A stretch of 42,887 nt of DNA, taken from CAZNKU01 sp045541135 (GTDB lineage: Bacteria > Bacillota > Clostridia > Monoglobales > Firm-18). Under the pieces are notes generated by a model. That model searched no databases. It was not told where the DNA came from and saw only the letters and a program-made list of their open reading frames with translations. Where the stretch lies: positions 1 to 42,887 of the forward strand of contig JAZQIO010000095.1 in assembly GCA_045541135.1 (NCBI GenBank), read 5' to 3'. Within the stretch, counting starts at the first letter, position 1, and each line of letters opens with the position of its first letter. Of the stretch, positions 1 to 7,555 are shown in pieces. Both the position numbers and the translations under genes were made by a program.

Positions 1-97
1 AGGGACTCTGAGCGAAAAGTCGCGAATATTCCCGACGGCTCAATTACAAACTAAGCTATTACTTTTTCTTACCGACAGAGCCGACTTGAAGTTTTTT

Positions 98-123
98 GGG
101 TACTTTTTCCAAAAAAAGTACCC
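98..123. repeat. Short inverted repeat, terminator-like
   Basis: An 11-bp perfect stem (98-108 with 113-123) starts with GGGTAC and is rich in T on one arm and A on the other, with a 4-nt loop. It has no gene directly upstream in the window, so whether it terminates transcription from outside the window cannot be decided. The rest of 1-235 holds no coding sequence that I can see. Confidence 0.5.
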
Positions 124-158
124 CGTCGGAGACATAAAAAAGGATAGCAATTATATTG

Positions 159-203
159 TGAACTGCACCATTTTGTGCTGTCTGCACAAAATGGTGCAGT
201 TCA
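159..203. repeat. 20-bp perfect hairpin downstream of the toxin gene
   Basis: Positions 159-178 and 184-203 are perfectly complementary over 20 bp with a 5-nt loop (TGTCT). The hairpin lies just past the 3' end of the minus-strand toxin gene. There is no clear T run on the minus strand after the stem, so it could be a terminator-like structure, an RNA stabiliser or a small mobile palindrome. Confidence 0.6.
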
Positions 204-235
204 TTAAAAGCTACTGTCCTTAATTTGGCTTTATT

Positions 236-565
236 CTATTCTTCATCATTTAATTCAATATCGTCAAAAATAATTTTAAGGTAATCGCGGCGACCGTATA
301 ATACACGATAAATTGAAACGTATTCATCGTCGGATTTATAAAATACAATATAGTTCCCGCTGACTATAAAACGATAATCTGTATCAAAAGGCACTTTTGA
401 AGATAAAGACGGTCCCATATGGGGTAAAAATTGCAAACGGCTATAATCTTCAATTATACGTTTAATTACATTTTTTGCGGCTATGGGGTTTGATAAATCA
501 TTTTCGATATACGCTTTTATTTCTTTCAGGTCATTCAGCGCCGCAGGGGTAACTCGTATTTTCAT
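236..565 (-). CDS. RelE/ParE-family toxin of a type II toxin-antitoxin pair
   Basis: A 109-residue protein of the RelE/ParE fold. It has an N-terminal helical hairpin (LNDLKEIKAYIENDL) followed by a four-strand sheet ending in IYRVLYGRRDY, the usual C-terminal signature with basic catalytic or binding residues. Family members either cleave mRNA at the ribosome (RelE) or poison gyrase (ParE); the sequence alone does not settle which. It starts 3 nt after the antitoxin gene ends, so the two form a two-gene unit read leftward. The long hairpin at 159-203 lies just past its end. The RelE/ParE superfamily call is firm, but the target is unknown. Confidence 0.88.
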   Translation of the reverse strand: MKIRVTPAALNDLKEIKAYIENDLSNPIAAKNVIKRIIEDYSRLQFLPHMGPSLSSKVPFDTDYRFIVSGNYIVFYKSDDEYVSIYRVLYGRRDYLKIIFDDIELNDEE

Positions 566-568
566 TAT

Positions 569-814
569 TTATACCCCCAAAGCCGATTTTACATCATCGT
601 CGGATAACCAGCCGTGTTCTTTTGCGGATTTTTCGGCTTCGGTAAGCTTGCCCATAAGCTTAATAAGTGCTTTTGTTTTTTCATATTCTTCTATATCAAC
701 AATGGCATAGCGACCTCTGCCGTTTTTTGTGAGAAATACCGGCTCGTCAAACGAAATCTCTTTTAATACTTCTGCGTAATTTCTTAAATCTGAAACAGGT
801 CTGATATTTGGCAT
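569..814 (-). CDS. Phd/YefM-family antitoxin
   Basis: An 81-residue antitoxin. Residues 1-50 (MPNIRPVSDLRNYAEVLKEI, then PVFLTKNGRGRYAIVDIEEY) match the Phd/YefM DNA-binding fold, in which an N-terminal dimer domain binds the operator. The C-terminal part, about residues 51-81, is the acidic tail that would wrap the toxin. A strong AAAGGAGG site lies upstream of the ATG. The gene precedes the toxin, the normal order for autoregulated modules. The promoter upstream sits between two 9-bp inverted repeats, consistent with autorepression. Confidence 0.88.
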   Translation of the reverse strand: MPNIRPVSDLRNYAEVLKEISFDEPVFLTKNGRGRYAIVDIEEYEKTKALIKLMGKLTEAEKSAKEHGWLSDDDVKSALGV

Positions 815-832
815 ACAATAACCTCCTTTAAT

Positions 833-882
833 ATCTGTTGTAATTATTGTATCACAATTTTAAGTAAAATACAACAACAGAT
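833..882 (-). promoter_or_regulatory. Toxin-antitoxin promoter flanked by inverted repeats
   Basis: On the minus strand TTGTAT (869-874) and TACAAT (846-851) are separated by 17 bp and form a good sigma-A promoter. A 9-bp inverted repeat, ATCTGTTGT at 833-841 and its complement at 874-882, brackets it. This layout suits an operator for the Phd-like antitoxin; the binding is inferred. Confidence 0.65.
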
Positions 883-915
883 TTTGTTATTGTACAAAAT
901 TTAAAATAATTAAAA

Positions 916-1386
916 TCAGTCAGTAAGCTCCTGAAAAGTCACAGGCACAACCTTTTCAAGGTCACTTGGCTTCATTTCCACCTGTGCGCCGATTTTACCT
1001 GCACTGAAGGTTATGGTATCACACAAAAGTGCGGTTTCGTCAACTACTGTTACGTACTGTTTTTTCATACCTATGGGTGAGCAACCGCCACGGATATAGC
1101 CTGTTGCTTTATTTATTTCGTCAACCCTTATCATTTCCACAGTCTTTTTACCAACTGCCTTTGCACATTTCTTTAAATTCAACTCTTTGTGTACCGGTAT
1201 AACGAATACAAAAAAGTCACGTTCAAATTTTGTTACCAGAGTTTTGAAAACGCAGTCAACGGATTTGCCTATTTTTTCCGCAACTGCCACACCGTCTATA
1301 CGTCCGTCCTTGTTGTCGTAAAAGTGTGGTGTATATTCTATTTTCTGCTTGTCAAGTATTCTCATTACATTAGTTTTTACTTCCAT
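916..1386 (-). CDS. ybaK: YbaK/EbsC-family Cys-tRNA(Pro)/aminoacyl-tRNA deacylase
   Basis: A 156-residue cytoplasmic protein of the YbaK/ProX editing family, which hydrolyses Cys (or another mischarged amino acid) from tRNA(Pro) in trans. Visible family features are the N-terminal helix (TNVMRILDKQKIEY), the strand containing VFKTLVTK, the conserved FVFVIPVHKELNLKK segment with the catalytic-region lysines, and the GYIRGGCSPIGMKK loop. The ATG at 1386 is chosen over the one at 1395 because the AAGGA site is directly against the earlier ATG and correctly spaced for the later one. It is transcribed alone, divergently from the Rnf operon. Length is normal for the family. Confidence 0.9.
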   Translation of the reverse strand: MEVKTNVMRILDKQKIEYTPHFYDNKDGRIDGVAVAEKIGKSVDCVFKTLVTKFERDFFVFVIPVHKELNLKKCAKAVGKKTVEMIRVDEINKATGYIRGGCSPIGMKKQYVTVVDETALLCDTITFSAGKIGAQVEMKPSDLEKVVPVTFQELTD

Positions 1387-1421
1387 TTTATTCATTCCTT
1401 TTCAGCCTTGATATTGTTATT

Positions 1422-1450
1422 ATTATAACATACTTTTTTTGCGGTTTCAA
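1422..1450 (-). promoter_or_regulatory. Promoter of ybaK
   Basis: On the minus strand TTGAAA (1445-1450) and TATAAT (1422-1427) are 17 bp apart. It lies 36 nt upstream of the ybaK start and back to back with the Rnf promoter. Confidence 0.75.
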
Positions 1451-1451
1451 G

Positions 1452-1480
1452 TTGACTACAGGGCATTTAAATGATAAAAT
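1452..1480 (+). promoter_or_regulatory. Promoter of the Rnf operon
   Basis: TTGACT (1452-1457) and TAAAAT (1475-1480) are separated by 17 bp. The predicted start of transcription is near 1487, just upstream of the GGGGAGG site at 1501. This placement argues that the rnfC frame does not start at the in-frame TTG codon at 1452, because that codon is the -35 box. Confidence 0.75.
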
Positions 1481-1514
1481 TATTATATATATTATGTTAT
1501 GGGGAGGCGATATT

Positions 1515-2840
1515 TTGTTTGGATTTAAAACTTTTAAGGGCGGCATACATCCCGACGATAAAAAGAAAAGCTCCGACTATGTGGAAATAGAGGTGTTTCC
1601 TGCACCAAAAACAATGGTTTATCCTGTACAGCAGCACATAGGTAAGCCTGCAAATGTTGTTGTTAATGTTGGTGATGAAGTCAAGGCAGGTCAGCTTATT
1701 GCAGAGGCAGACGGTTTTGTTTCCGCAAATATCTATGCTTCCGTAAGCGGTAAGGTTATAGCAATAAAGCCTTACATTCACCCAAACGGTAACATGGTTA
1801 ATTCCGTAATTGTTGAAAATGACTTTAAGGATGAATACATAAAGGATTTTAATGAACAAAGGGATATTGAAAAATTGACTCCCGAAGATATTGTAAATAT
1901 GGTAAAGGATGCAGGTATCGTAGGTATGGGCGGTGCCACATTTCCTACACACGTAAAGCTTACGCCGTCCTCTGAGATTGAAACGGTTATTGTAAACGGT
2001 GCGGAATGTGAGCCATACATTACCTCCGACCACCGTTTGATGCTTGAACACCCAAAATGTATTTTAACGGGTATAAAGGCGGTTATGAAGGCTGTTGGTG
2101 CAAAAAACGCCATGGTTGGTATTGAAAGCAACAAGCCCGATGCCATAGCAAAGCTTAGGGAAATGTTTTTGGAGGAAGAAAGCATAAATGTTGTTCCCGT
2201 AAAGGCAAAGTACCCACAGGGCTCGGAAAAACAGATGATAAACGCCTTAACGGGCAAGCAGGTACCTTCCGGCAAGCTGCCTTCCGACGTTGGTGTTGTT
2301 GTTTTAAATATAGATACAGTATGGGCAATAGCAGATGTTATAAACAAGGGCTTGCCTTTAATATACAGAATAGTTACCGTAAGCGGCGGTGCAATTTCAC
2401 AGCCCAAAAACTTTATGGTGCGTCTTGGTACACCGGTGCAGGAGCTTATTGATGCCGCAGGGGGTTTTTCGGAAGAACCTGCAAAAATTTTACTTGGCGG
2501 TCCTATGATGGGTAACGCAATTTACGATACATCCGTTCCTGTAATTAAGGGAACAGGTGCAATAATTGCACTTACGGAAAATGAAGTAAAATCAACAGAG
2601 CCTACGGTTTGTGTACGCTGTGCAAAATGTGTGGATGCCTGCCCTATGCACCTACAGCCCTTGATGCTACGTGCATATTCTATAAAAAACGACTATGCAA
2701 AGCTTAAGGAATTTCATATTCTGGATTGTATGGAATGCGGTGCCTGTGCATACATCTGCCCGGGCAGACAAAATCCCGTACAGTATATAAGAAATGCAAA
2801 ACCAAAGGTTTTGGAAATGGTTAAAAAGGGGGAATTGTAA
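1515..2840 (+). CDS. rnfC: RnfC, peripheral Fe-S subunit of Rnf ferredoxin:NAD oxidoreductase
   Basis: RnfC is the cytoplasmic NADH/flavin-binding subunit of the membrane Rnf complex, which couples electron flow between reduced ferredoxin and NAD to Na+ or H+ pumping. The 441-residue product has an N-terminal barrel-sandwich domain (FGFKTFKGGIHPDDKKK), the NADH/FMN region with GMGGATFPTHVKL and VNGAECEPYI, and two C-terminal 4Fe-4S motifs, CVRCAKCVDACP near residue 366 and CMECGACAYICP near 405. The TTG at 1515 is chosen because GGGGAGG lies 8 nt upstream and because homologues begin at this point. The stop overlaps the rnfD start by one base. It is the first gene of six. Confidence 0.96.
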   Translation: MFGFKTFKGGIHPDDKKKSSDYVEIEVFPAPKTMVYPVQQHIGKPANVVVNVGDEVKAGQLIAEADGFVSANIYASVSGKVIAIKPYIHPNGNMVNSVIVENDFKDEYIKDFNEQRDIEKLTPEDIVNMVKDAGIVGMGGATFPTHVKLTPSSEIETVIVNGAECEPYITSDHRLMLEHPKCILTGIKAVMKAVGAKNAMVGIESNKPDAIAKLREMFLEEESINVVPVKAKYPQGSEKQMINALTGKQVPSGKLPSDVGVVVLNIDTVWAIADVINKGLPLIYRIVTVSGGAISQPKNFMVRLGTPVQELIDAAGGFSEEPAKILLGGPMMGNAIYDTSVPVIKGTGAIIALTENEVKSTEPTVCVRCAKCVDACPMHLQPLMLRAYSIKNDYAKLKEFHILDCMECGACAYICPGRQNPVQYIRNAKPKVLEMVKKGEL

Positions 2841-3784
2841 TGGGTTTGCTTAAAGTTTCGGCACCTCCTCATATTTCAACTAAAGACGACATTTCAACCA
2901 TAATGTTTGACGTTATACTTGCACTTATGCCTGCTATGATTGCAGGGGCATACTTTTTTGGCTACCGTGCAATTTTAATTGTTATGGTAAGCGTTTTATG
3001 CTCTGTAGGTTTTGAATACCTGTGGAATAAGGCATTTAAAAAACCCTCAACGGTTAATGATTTAAGTGCTGTGGTTTCGGGCATTCTCCTTGGCTTTAAT
3101 ATGCCTGTTACTGTACCCCTTTGGATTCCCGTTGTTGGTAGCTTTTTTATGATAATTATTGTTAAAATGTGCTTTGGAGGTTTAGGACATAATTTTATGA
3201 ATCCCGCCCTTGCAGGCAGAGCTTTTTTGATGGCATCCTGGCCTGCTTTAATGACAAGATTCGTTGCACCTTTTTACAAAATTGAATGGTGGAATACTGC
3301 AGATGTGGTAACAAGCGCCACACCTTTAAGTTCCGAATACACGGGCAATACAGGTGTGTGGGATTTGTTTTTGGGAAATGTCGGAGGTTGTATTGGTGAA
3401 ACCTCTGCACTTGCACTTTTAATAGGCGGACTATATCTTTTAATGCGAAAAATTATTACCTGGAGAATTCCTGTGTGCTACATTGCAACTGTTGCTGTTT
3501 TAAGCTTTGCCTGCGGTGCAGATGCTGCGGTTCAGATTTTTTCGGGCGGTTTAATGCTTGGCGCAATATTTATGGCTACAGATTACACAACCTCGCCGGT
3601 TACGCCGTTGGGACAGATTATCTATGCAATTGGTTGCGGTGTACTTACCTGCGTTATACGCTTTGTGGGAGGCTATCCGGAGGGTGTAAGCTATTCCATT
3701 TTACTTATGAACATAGCATCACCTTTGTTTGATAAGCTTACTCCGCCAAGAATTTACGGTAAAAGGAGTGAGAAAAATGCGTGA
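2840..3784 (+). CDS. rnfD: RnfD, membrane flavoprotein subunit of Rnf complex
   Basis: A 314-residue integral membrane protein of the RnfD/NqrB family. It begins MGLLKVSAPPHIS and shows several hydrophobic spans, including FDVILALMPAMIAGAYFFG. The conserved segment with TSATPLS near residues 158-164 holds the threonine that carries covalent FMN in the family. The tail has the conserved TDYTTSPVTPLGQ. It takes electrons within the membrane arm of the complex. Its ATG overlaps the rnfC stop (TAATG), and its own last codons overlap the start of rnfG, so translation is coupled. Confidence 0.95.
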   Translation: MGLLKVSAPPHISTKDDISTIMFDVILALMPAMIAGAYFFGYRAILIVMVSVLCSVGFEYLWNKAFKKPSTVNDLSAVVSGILLGFNMPVTVPLWIPVVGSFFMIIIVKMCFGGLGHNFMNPALAGRAFLMASWPALMTRFVAPFYKIEWWNTADVVTSATPLSSEYTGNTGVWDLFLGNVGGCIGETSALALLIGGLYLLMRKIITWRIPVCYIATVAVLSFACGADAAVQIFSGGLMLGAIFMATDYTTSPVTPLGQIIYAIGCGVLTCVIRFVGGYPEGVSYSILLMNIASPLFDKLTPPRIYGKRSEKNA

Positions 3785-4316
3785 TTATGTTAAATATGCA
3801 GGCATTTTGTTTGCAATCACTTTAGTAACCGCTTTGCTTTTGGGCGTGGTGAATATGTTTACTGCCCCTGTTATAGAGCAAAATTCTGCAGAAAATTTGA
3901 AAATAGCAATTGAAAATGTTGTGGAAGGTAAAATAGACCATTCCACAGCCAAAGACCATTCCGTAGCGGAAGGGGACACAGTACGACAGATTACTTCTTA
4001 CAAAACATATGAGGATAAAGTTGTTTATGCTGTAAGGGTTGTACCTACAGGCTACGGTGGCGATATTGAAATGATGATAGGTTTTGACGAAGAAGGTTTG
4101 GTTACCGGTGTTGAAATTGTAAATATGAGTGAAACTCCGGGACTTGGTGCTGTTGCCAAGGGTAACGAACAGTGGCTTTCCCAGTTTTTGGGCAAGGGTC
4201 AGGATGAGCTTGACGTAATTACCGGTGCAACAATTACATCAAAGGCAATACAACAGGGTGTAGAAGATGCAAGGGCTCAGGTAACTAAAATAGCGGGAGG
4301 TGCGGAATTTGAATAA
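3777..4316 (+). CDS. rnfG: RnfG, covalently flavinylated subunit of Rnf complex
   Basis: A 179-residue protein with one N-terminal membrane span (YAGILFAITLVTALLLGVV) and an extracytoplasmic FMN-binding domain. The TGATITS motif near residues 149-155 is the flavinylation site, where FMN is joined by phosphoester to a threonine. Upstream, SETPGLGA is also typical. The ATG at 3777 follows an AAAAGGAG site; an earlier in-frame start would add 16 non-homologous residues. It overlaps rnfD by 8 nt and rnfE by 8 nt. Confidence 0.95.
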   Translation: MRDYVKYAGILFAITLVTALLLGVVNMFTAPVIEQNSAENLKIAIENVVEGKIDHSTAKDHSVAEGDTVRQITSYKTYEDKVVYAVRVVPTGYGGDIEMMIGFDEEGLVTGVEIVNMSETPGLGAVAKGNEQWLSQFLGKGQDELDVITGATITSKAIQQGVEDARAQVTKIAGGAEFE

Positions 4317-4920
4317 GCTTTTAAAAATATTCAAAGAGGGTGCAATAGAAAACAACCCCACTTTTGTTCAGCTTCTCGGTATGTGTCCTACTTTGGCAGT
4401 AACTACATCTGCTGTAAACGGTCTTGGTATGGGACTTTCCGCAACGGCTGTGCTTGTTTTTTCAAACCTTGTTATTTCACTGCTTCGGAAAATTATTCCA
4501 CAAAAAATACGCATTGCTTCATACATAGTTATAATAGCAGGCTTTGTAACGGTAATTGACCTTTTGCTTCAGGCTTATCTGCCTGATTTATCAAAGGCTT
4601 TGGGGGCATTTATTCCTCTTATTGTTGTTAACTGTATTATTCTTGCAAGGGCGGAATCCTTTGCATCCAAAAACGGACCTGTGGCAAGTATGGCAGACGG
4701 TCTTGGCATAGGAGTGGGATTTACCGTTGCACTTGTAATTATAGCATCTGTAAGAGAGTTTTTAGGCAATGGCTCAATATTCGGCATTACAATTTTAGGC
4801 GGATGGTATCAGCCTGTAACAATGGCGGTTTTAGCACCGGGTGCGTTTATTATATTCGGGCTGTTGCTTGGTGGAATCAATCTTTTCAAAATGAGAAAAG
4901 GAGGTTCTGACAATGCTTAA
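4309..4920 (+). CDS. rnfE: RnfE, membrane subunit of Rnf complex
   Basis: A 203-residue polytopic membrane protein of the RnfE/NqrD family, paired in the complex with RnfA in inverted topology. Family marks are the start NKLLKIFKEGAIENNPTFVQ, LLGMCPTLAVT, and LIVVNCIILARAE with the conserved cysteine used as an Fe-S ligand in the membrane. The TTG at 4309 is preferred to the GTG at 4300 because GGGAGG (4295-4300) runs into that GTG and stands 8 nt before the TTG. The start lies inside the end of rnfG, and the stop overlaps rnfA. Confidence 0.94.
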   Translation: MNKLLKIFKEGAIENNPTFVQLLGMCPTLAVTTSAVNGLGMGLSATAVLVFSNLVISLLRKIIPQKIRIASYIVIIAGFVTVIDLLLQAYLPDLSKALGAFIPLIVVNCIILARAESFASKNGPVASMADGLGIGVGFTVALVIIASVREFLGNGSIFGITILGGWYQPVTMAVLAPGAFIIFGLLLGGINLFKMRKGGSDNA

Positions 4921-5494
4921 GGAAATTATGTCCATTGCAATAATTGCAATGCTTACTCAAAATTTTGTGTTGGTTAAATTTTACGGAATTTGCCCGTTTC
5001 TGGGTGTTTCCAAAAAGACGGATACTGCACTTGGTATGGGCATGGCGGTTACTTTTGTAATGACAATTGCATCTATGCTTACATACCTTGCAAATACTTA
5101 TTTACTTGAGGTTTTCAACATTACATATCTTCGCACAGTTGTATTTATTCTTATAATTGCATCAATTGTGCAGATAGTGGAAATGTTTTTGCAAAAGACC
5201 TTACCCTCACTATACTCCGCACTGGGTATTTACCTGCCTCTTATTACAACAAACTGTGCGGTTTTGGGTGTTGCACTTTTAAATGTGCAAAATGAATATA
5301 ATTTTATAAATTCCACAATTTACGGTTTCTTTGGTGGTCTCGGTTTTACACTTGCCATAGTTTTGTTTGCAGGTGTAAGGGAGCGCTTAGAGCTTTCGGA
5401 CATTCCTGAATTTTTAAAAGGCTTTCCCATATCCCTTATTACAGCGGGGCTTATAGCCATGGCGTTTTTGGGCTTTTCGGGAATGCAGATATAG
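4913..5494 (+). CDS. rnfA: RnfA, membrane subunit of Rnf complex
   Basis: A 193-residue membrane protein of the RnfA/NqrE family with about six hydrophobic spans. It shows NFVLVKFYGICPFLGVSKK and TTNCAVLGVALL, which contain the conserved cysteines. Together with RnfE it forms the core through which electrons and the coupling ion move. The ATG overlaps the rnfE stop by 8 nt and has an AAAGGAGG site. Length is normal. Confidence 0.95.
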   Translation: MLKEIMSIAIIAMLTQNFVLVKFYGICPFLGVSKKTDTALGMGMAVTFVMTIASMLTYLANTYLLEVFNITYLRTVVFILIIASIVQIVEMFLQKTLPSLYSALGIYLPLITTNCAVLGVALLNVQNEYNFINSTIYGFFGGLGFTLAIVLFAGVRERLELSDIPEFLKGFPISLITAGLIAMAFLGFSGMQI

Positions 5495-5505
5495 GAGGGT
5501 AGGAT

Positions 5506-6297
5506 ATGAGTATTTTATATTCTGTAATTGCACTTGCAGGTCTTGGTCTTTTGTTCGGGATACTTATAACCTTTGCTTCCAAAAAGTTTGAGGTTAAAAA
5601 GGATGACCGTGTGGAAAAAATAACAGAGCTTTTACCCGGCGCAAATTGCGGTGGTTGTGGCTTTGCAGGTTGTTCTGCTTATGCACAGGCAATTGTTGAT
5701 GGGAAGGCAGAACCTAATTTGTGTAATTCCTGTTCCTCTGATAAATTGGGTGAAATTGCGGAAATTCTTGGTGTTGAAATTGTTGCAATACAACCGCATA
5801 CAGCATATGTTATGTGTTGCGGCAACAGTGAAAATACAACGGAAAAATATATTTATGACGGTGTAAAAAACTGCATTTCCGCCATGAAAATTTCAGGTGG
5901 CTTCAAATCATGTGCTTATGCATGTCTTGGTTTTGGTAACTGTGCAGAGGTTTGTACAAATAATGCAATAAAAATAACAGACGGTGTTGCGGAAGTTATT
6001 GAGGAAAAATGCGGAGGCTGTGGGGCTTGTGTAAAGGCTTGTCCCAAGGGGCTTATTGCACTTGTTCCAAAGTCGGCAAAATATGTTGTTAAATGCTCTT
6101 CAAAGGATAAGGGCATTGATACCAAAAACAGTTGCAAGGTGGGCTGTATAAGCTGTAAGCTCTGTGAAAAAAACTGCCCGTCCGATGCAATTCACGTTGA
6201 AAATAATGTTGCGGTTATTGACTACAAAAAGTGCACTTCCTGCGGTGCTTGTGCAGATAAATGCCCAAGACATATTATAGTGAAAAAAATGTTTTGA
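5506..6297 (+). CDS. rnfB: RnfB, ferredoxin-type electron-input subunit of Rnf complex
   Basis: A 263-residue subunit anchored by one N-terminal span (LYSVIALAGLGLLFGILIT). It carries a GANCGGCGFAGC cluster motif (about residues 46-57) followed by a long ferredoxin-like tail. That tail has cysteine groups around CAYACLGFGNCAEVC, CGGCGACVKACP, CISCKLCEKNCP and CTSCGACADKCP, so it can hold several 4Fe-4S clusters. It accepts electrons from reduced ferredoxin. It is the last gene of the operon, as in other Clostridia (order C, D, G, E, A, B), and starts 11 nt after rnfA. I see no strong terminator before the next gene. Confidence 0.96.
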   Translation: MSILYSVIALAGLGLLFGILITFASKKFEVKKDDRVEKITELLPGANCGGCGFAGCSAYAQAIVDGKAEPNLCNSCSSDKLGEIAEILGVEIVAIQPHTAYVMCCGNSENTTEKYIYDGVKNCISAMKISGGFKSCAYACLGFGNCAEVCTNNAIKITDGVAEVIEEKCGGCGACVKACPKGLIALVPKSAKYVVKCSSKDKGIDTKNSCKVGCISCKLCEKNCPSDAIHVENNVAVIDYKKCTSCGACADKCPRHIIVKKMF

Positions 6298-6310
6298 TTT
6301 ATTGTGCTTT

Positions 6311-6338
6311 TTGTGGTAGAATAAAAAAGTATTATACT
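6311..6338 (+). promoter_or_regulatory. Possible promoter before the lipoprotein-like/SLH gene pair
   Basis: TTGTGG (6311-6316) and TATACT (6333-6338) are 16 bp apart, with a TAAGGAGG site directly after. The -35 box is weak, and read-through from rnfB is also possible. Confidence 0.4.
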
Positions 6339-6353
6339 TAAGGAGGTATTGTT

Positions 6354-6842
6354 TTGAACATAACTGTTAAAAGAGTGTTAATAATTGCGGGAACAATTAT
6401 AGGAGCAATTGCCATTGCGCTTATTATAGCCTGTTTCCCGTCATCAAATAATAATTCGCATTCGGGCACTGTTACGGATACCGAACCATATGAACAGGTT
6501 GCGGAAAATACTAATGCATCTGACACGGATGACTATGAAAATATGTCAAAGGATGAGCTTTTAAAGGTTGTTGAAGAAAAAGATGCGGAAATTAAAGAGC
6601 TTATGGATAAGGTAGAGGAGCTTACAATTCTTGCGGAACAGACTACAAATGCAATTGTTGCACCAACACCTGTAGCCCCTTCAACCGATGACGACGATGA
6701 TACAACGGATAGCAGTACATCAGACGGCACAAGCCCTTCAACAGGAGGAAGTACTTCGGGAAGCGGCAGTTCGTCAGGCAACGGAGGTACATCCGGCAGC
6801 AGTTCAGGTGACTCACCTGAAACAAGTGATACAGGCCTATGA
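6354..6842 (+). CDS. Membrane-anchored or lipoprotein-like protein with coiled coil and Ser/Gly/Thr-rich tail
   Basis: A 162-residue protein of unknown function. The N-terminus is one hydrophobic stretch ending IALIIAC at Cys27, which could be a lipobox or simply a membrane anchor. Residues about 60-98 form a charged heptad-like segment (KDELLKVVEEKDAEIKELMD). The last 55 residues are low complexity, rich in Ser, Gly, Thr and Asp, like a wall-spanning linker. The start is TTG with AAGGAGG 7 nt upstream. The stop overlaps the start of the SLH gene (ATGA), so the two are translated together and probably work together at the cell surface. Confidence 0.8.
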   Translation: MNITVKRVLIIAGTIIGAIAIALIIACFPSSNNNSHSGTVTDTEPYEQVAENTNASDTDDYENMSKDELLKVVEEKDAEIKELMDKVEELTILAEQTTNAIVAPTPVAPSTDDDDDTTDSSTSDGTSPSTGGSTSGSGSSSGNGGTSGSSSGDSPETSDTGL

Positions 6843-7486
6843 TAAAAAAGATTTGTTTAATACTTACATTTGTTTTGGCTCTTGGCACGTTTGTATATGC
6901 TGACGGTGCAGGCACTTCTGCCGACAGTTATTTTGACAACAAAAAAGTTTTTACGGATTTAGATGGTTTTAAGTGGGCAGAGCCTGCCATTTACTACCTT
7001 GCACAGTACGGACTGGTTGAAGATGATATGGGCAGGGTCTATCCGCAAAAATATATAACACGTGGGGAATTTACAAAGCTTATTATAGGAGCATTCGGAC
7101 TTTACGACTATGATGCAAAATGCAGTTTTACAGATGTAAATGAAGGGTCTGAATATTATCCGTACATTGCTTCTGCGTACGAGCTTGGAATAATAAACGG
7201 TGTTGGCTACGGCAAGTTTGGCATAGATGAATATATTCAACGTCAGGATGTGGCTACAATAATATATCGTACTGTCCAGAGTTACGGTACGCCTCTTACG
7301 GAAAGGCCGCCCCTTGACTTTGTGGATGCAGATGAAATTTACGAATATGCAAAGGAGCCGGTTTCCGCTTTGGTGGGTGCAAAAGCCGTATCAGGCAACC
7401 TGGATTATCAGTTTTTACCAAAAAATAACGCAAATTTTGCAGAAGCTTGTAAAATTCTCTACTATATAATGTTAAAAAACACTTGA
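6839..7486 (+). CDS. Secreted SLH-domain protein
   Basis: A 215-residue protein with a signal peptide (KKICLILTFVLALGTFVYA, cut near residue 22). The mature part is almost entirely SLH repeats. The first begins FTDLDGFKWAEPAIYYLAQY, the second has FTDVNEGSEYYPYIASAYEL with GIINGVGYGKFG, and the third, about residues 157-213, is weaker. SLH repeats bind pyruvylated secondary wall polymer in Gram-positive cells. With no other domain, it may be a small S-layer-associated protein or a partner of the preceding membrane protein, with which it overlaps by 4 nt. Confidence 0.88.
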   Translation: MIKKICLILTFVLALGTFVYADGAGTSADSYFDNKKVFTDLDGFKWAEPAIYYLAQYGLVEDDMGRVYPQKYITRGEFTKLIIGAFGLYDYDAKCSFTDVNEGSEYYPYIASAYELGIINGVGYGKFGIDEYIQRQDVATIIYRTVQSYGTPLTERPPLDFVDADEIYEYAKEPVSALVGAKAVSGNLDYQFLPKNNANFAEACKILYYIMLKNT

Positions 7487-7511
7487 TAATTTTTTAACAT
7501 TATAGTAAAAT
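7483..7511 (+). promoter_or_regulatory. Promoter of pgk
   Basis: TTGATA (7483-7488) and TAAAAT (7506-7511) are 17 bp apart. It begins at the stop codon of the SLH gene and lies 45 nt upstream of the pgk GTG start. Confidence 0.7.
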
Positions 7512-7555
7512 ATAAGTTAGTGTAATTTATGAAATTTTTATATGAGGTGATTTTT

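Noticed and set aside
1..235. Protein-coding gene at the left edge
   Set aside because: No frame with a start, ribosome site or protein-like content is visible; only hairpins are present.
1452..1514. Upstream extension of rnfC to the in-frame TTG codon at 1452
   Set aside because: That codon is the -35 box of the operon promoter, no ribosome site precedes it, and the added residues do not resemble RnfC.
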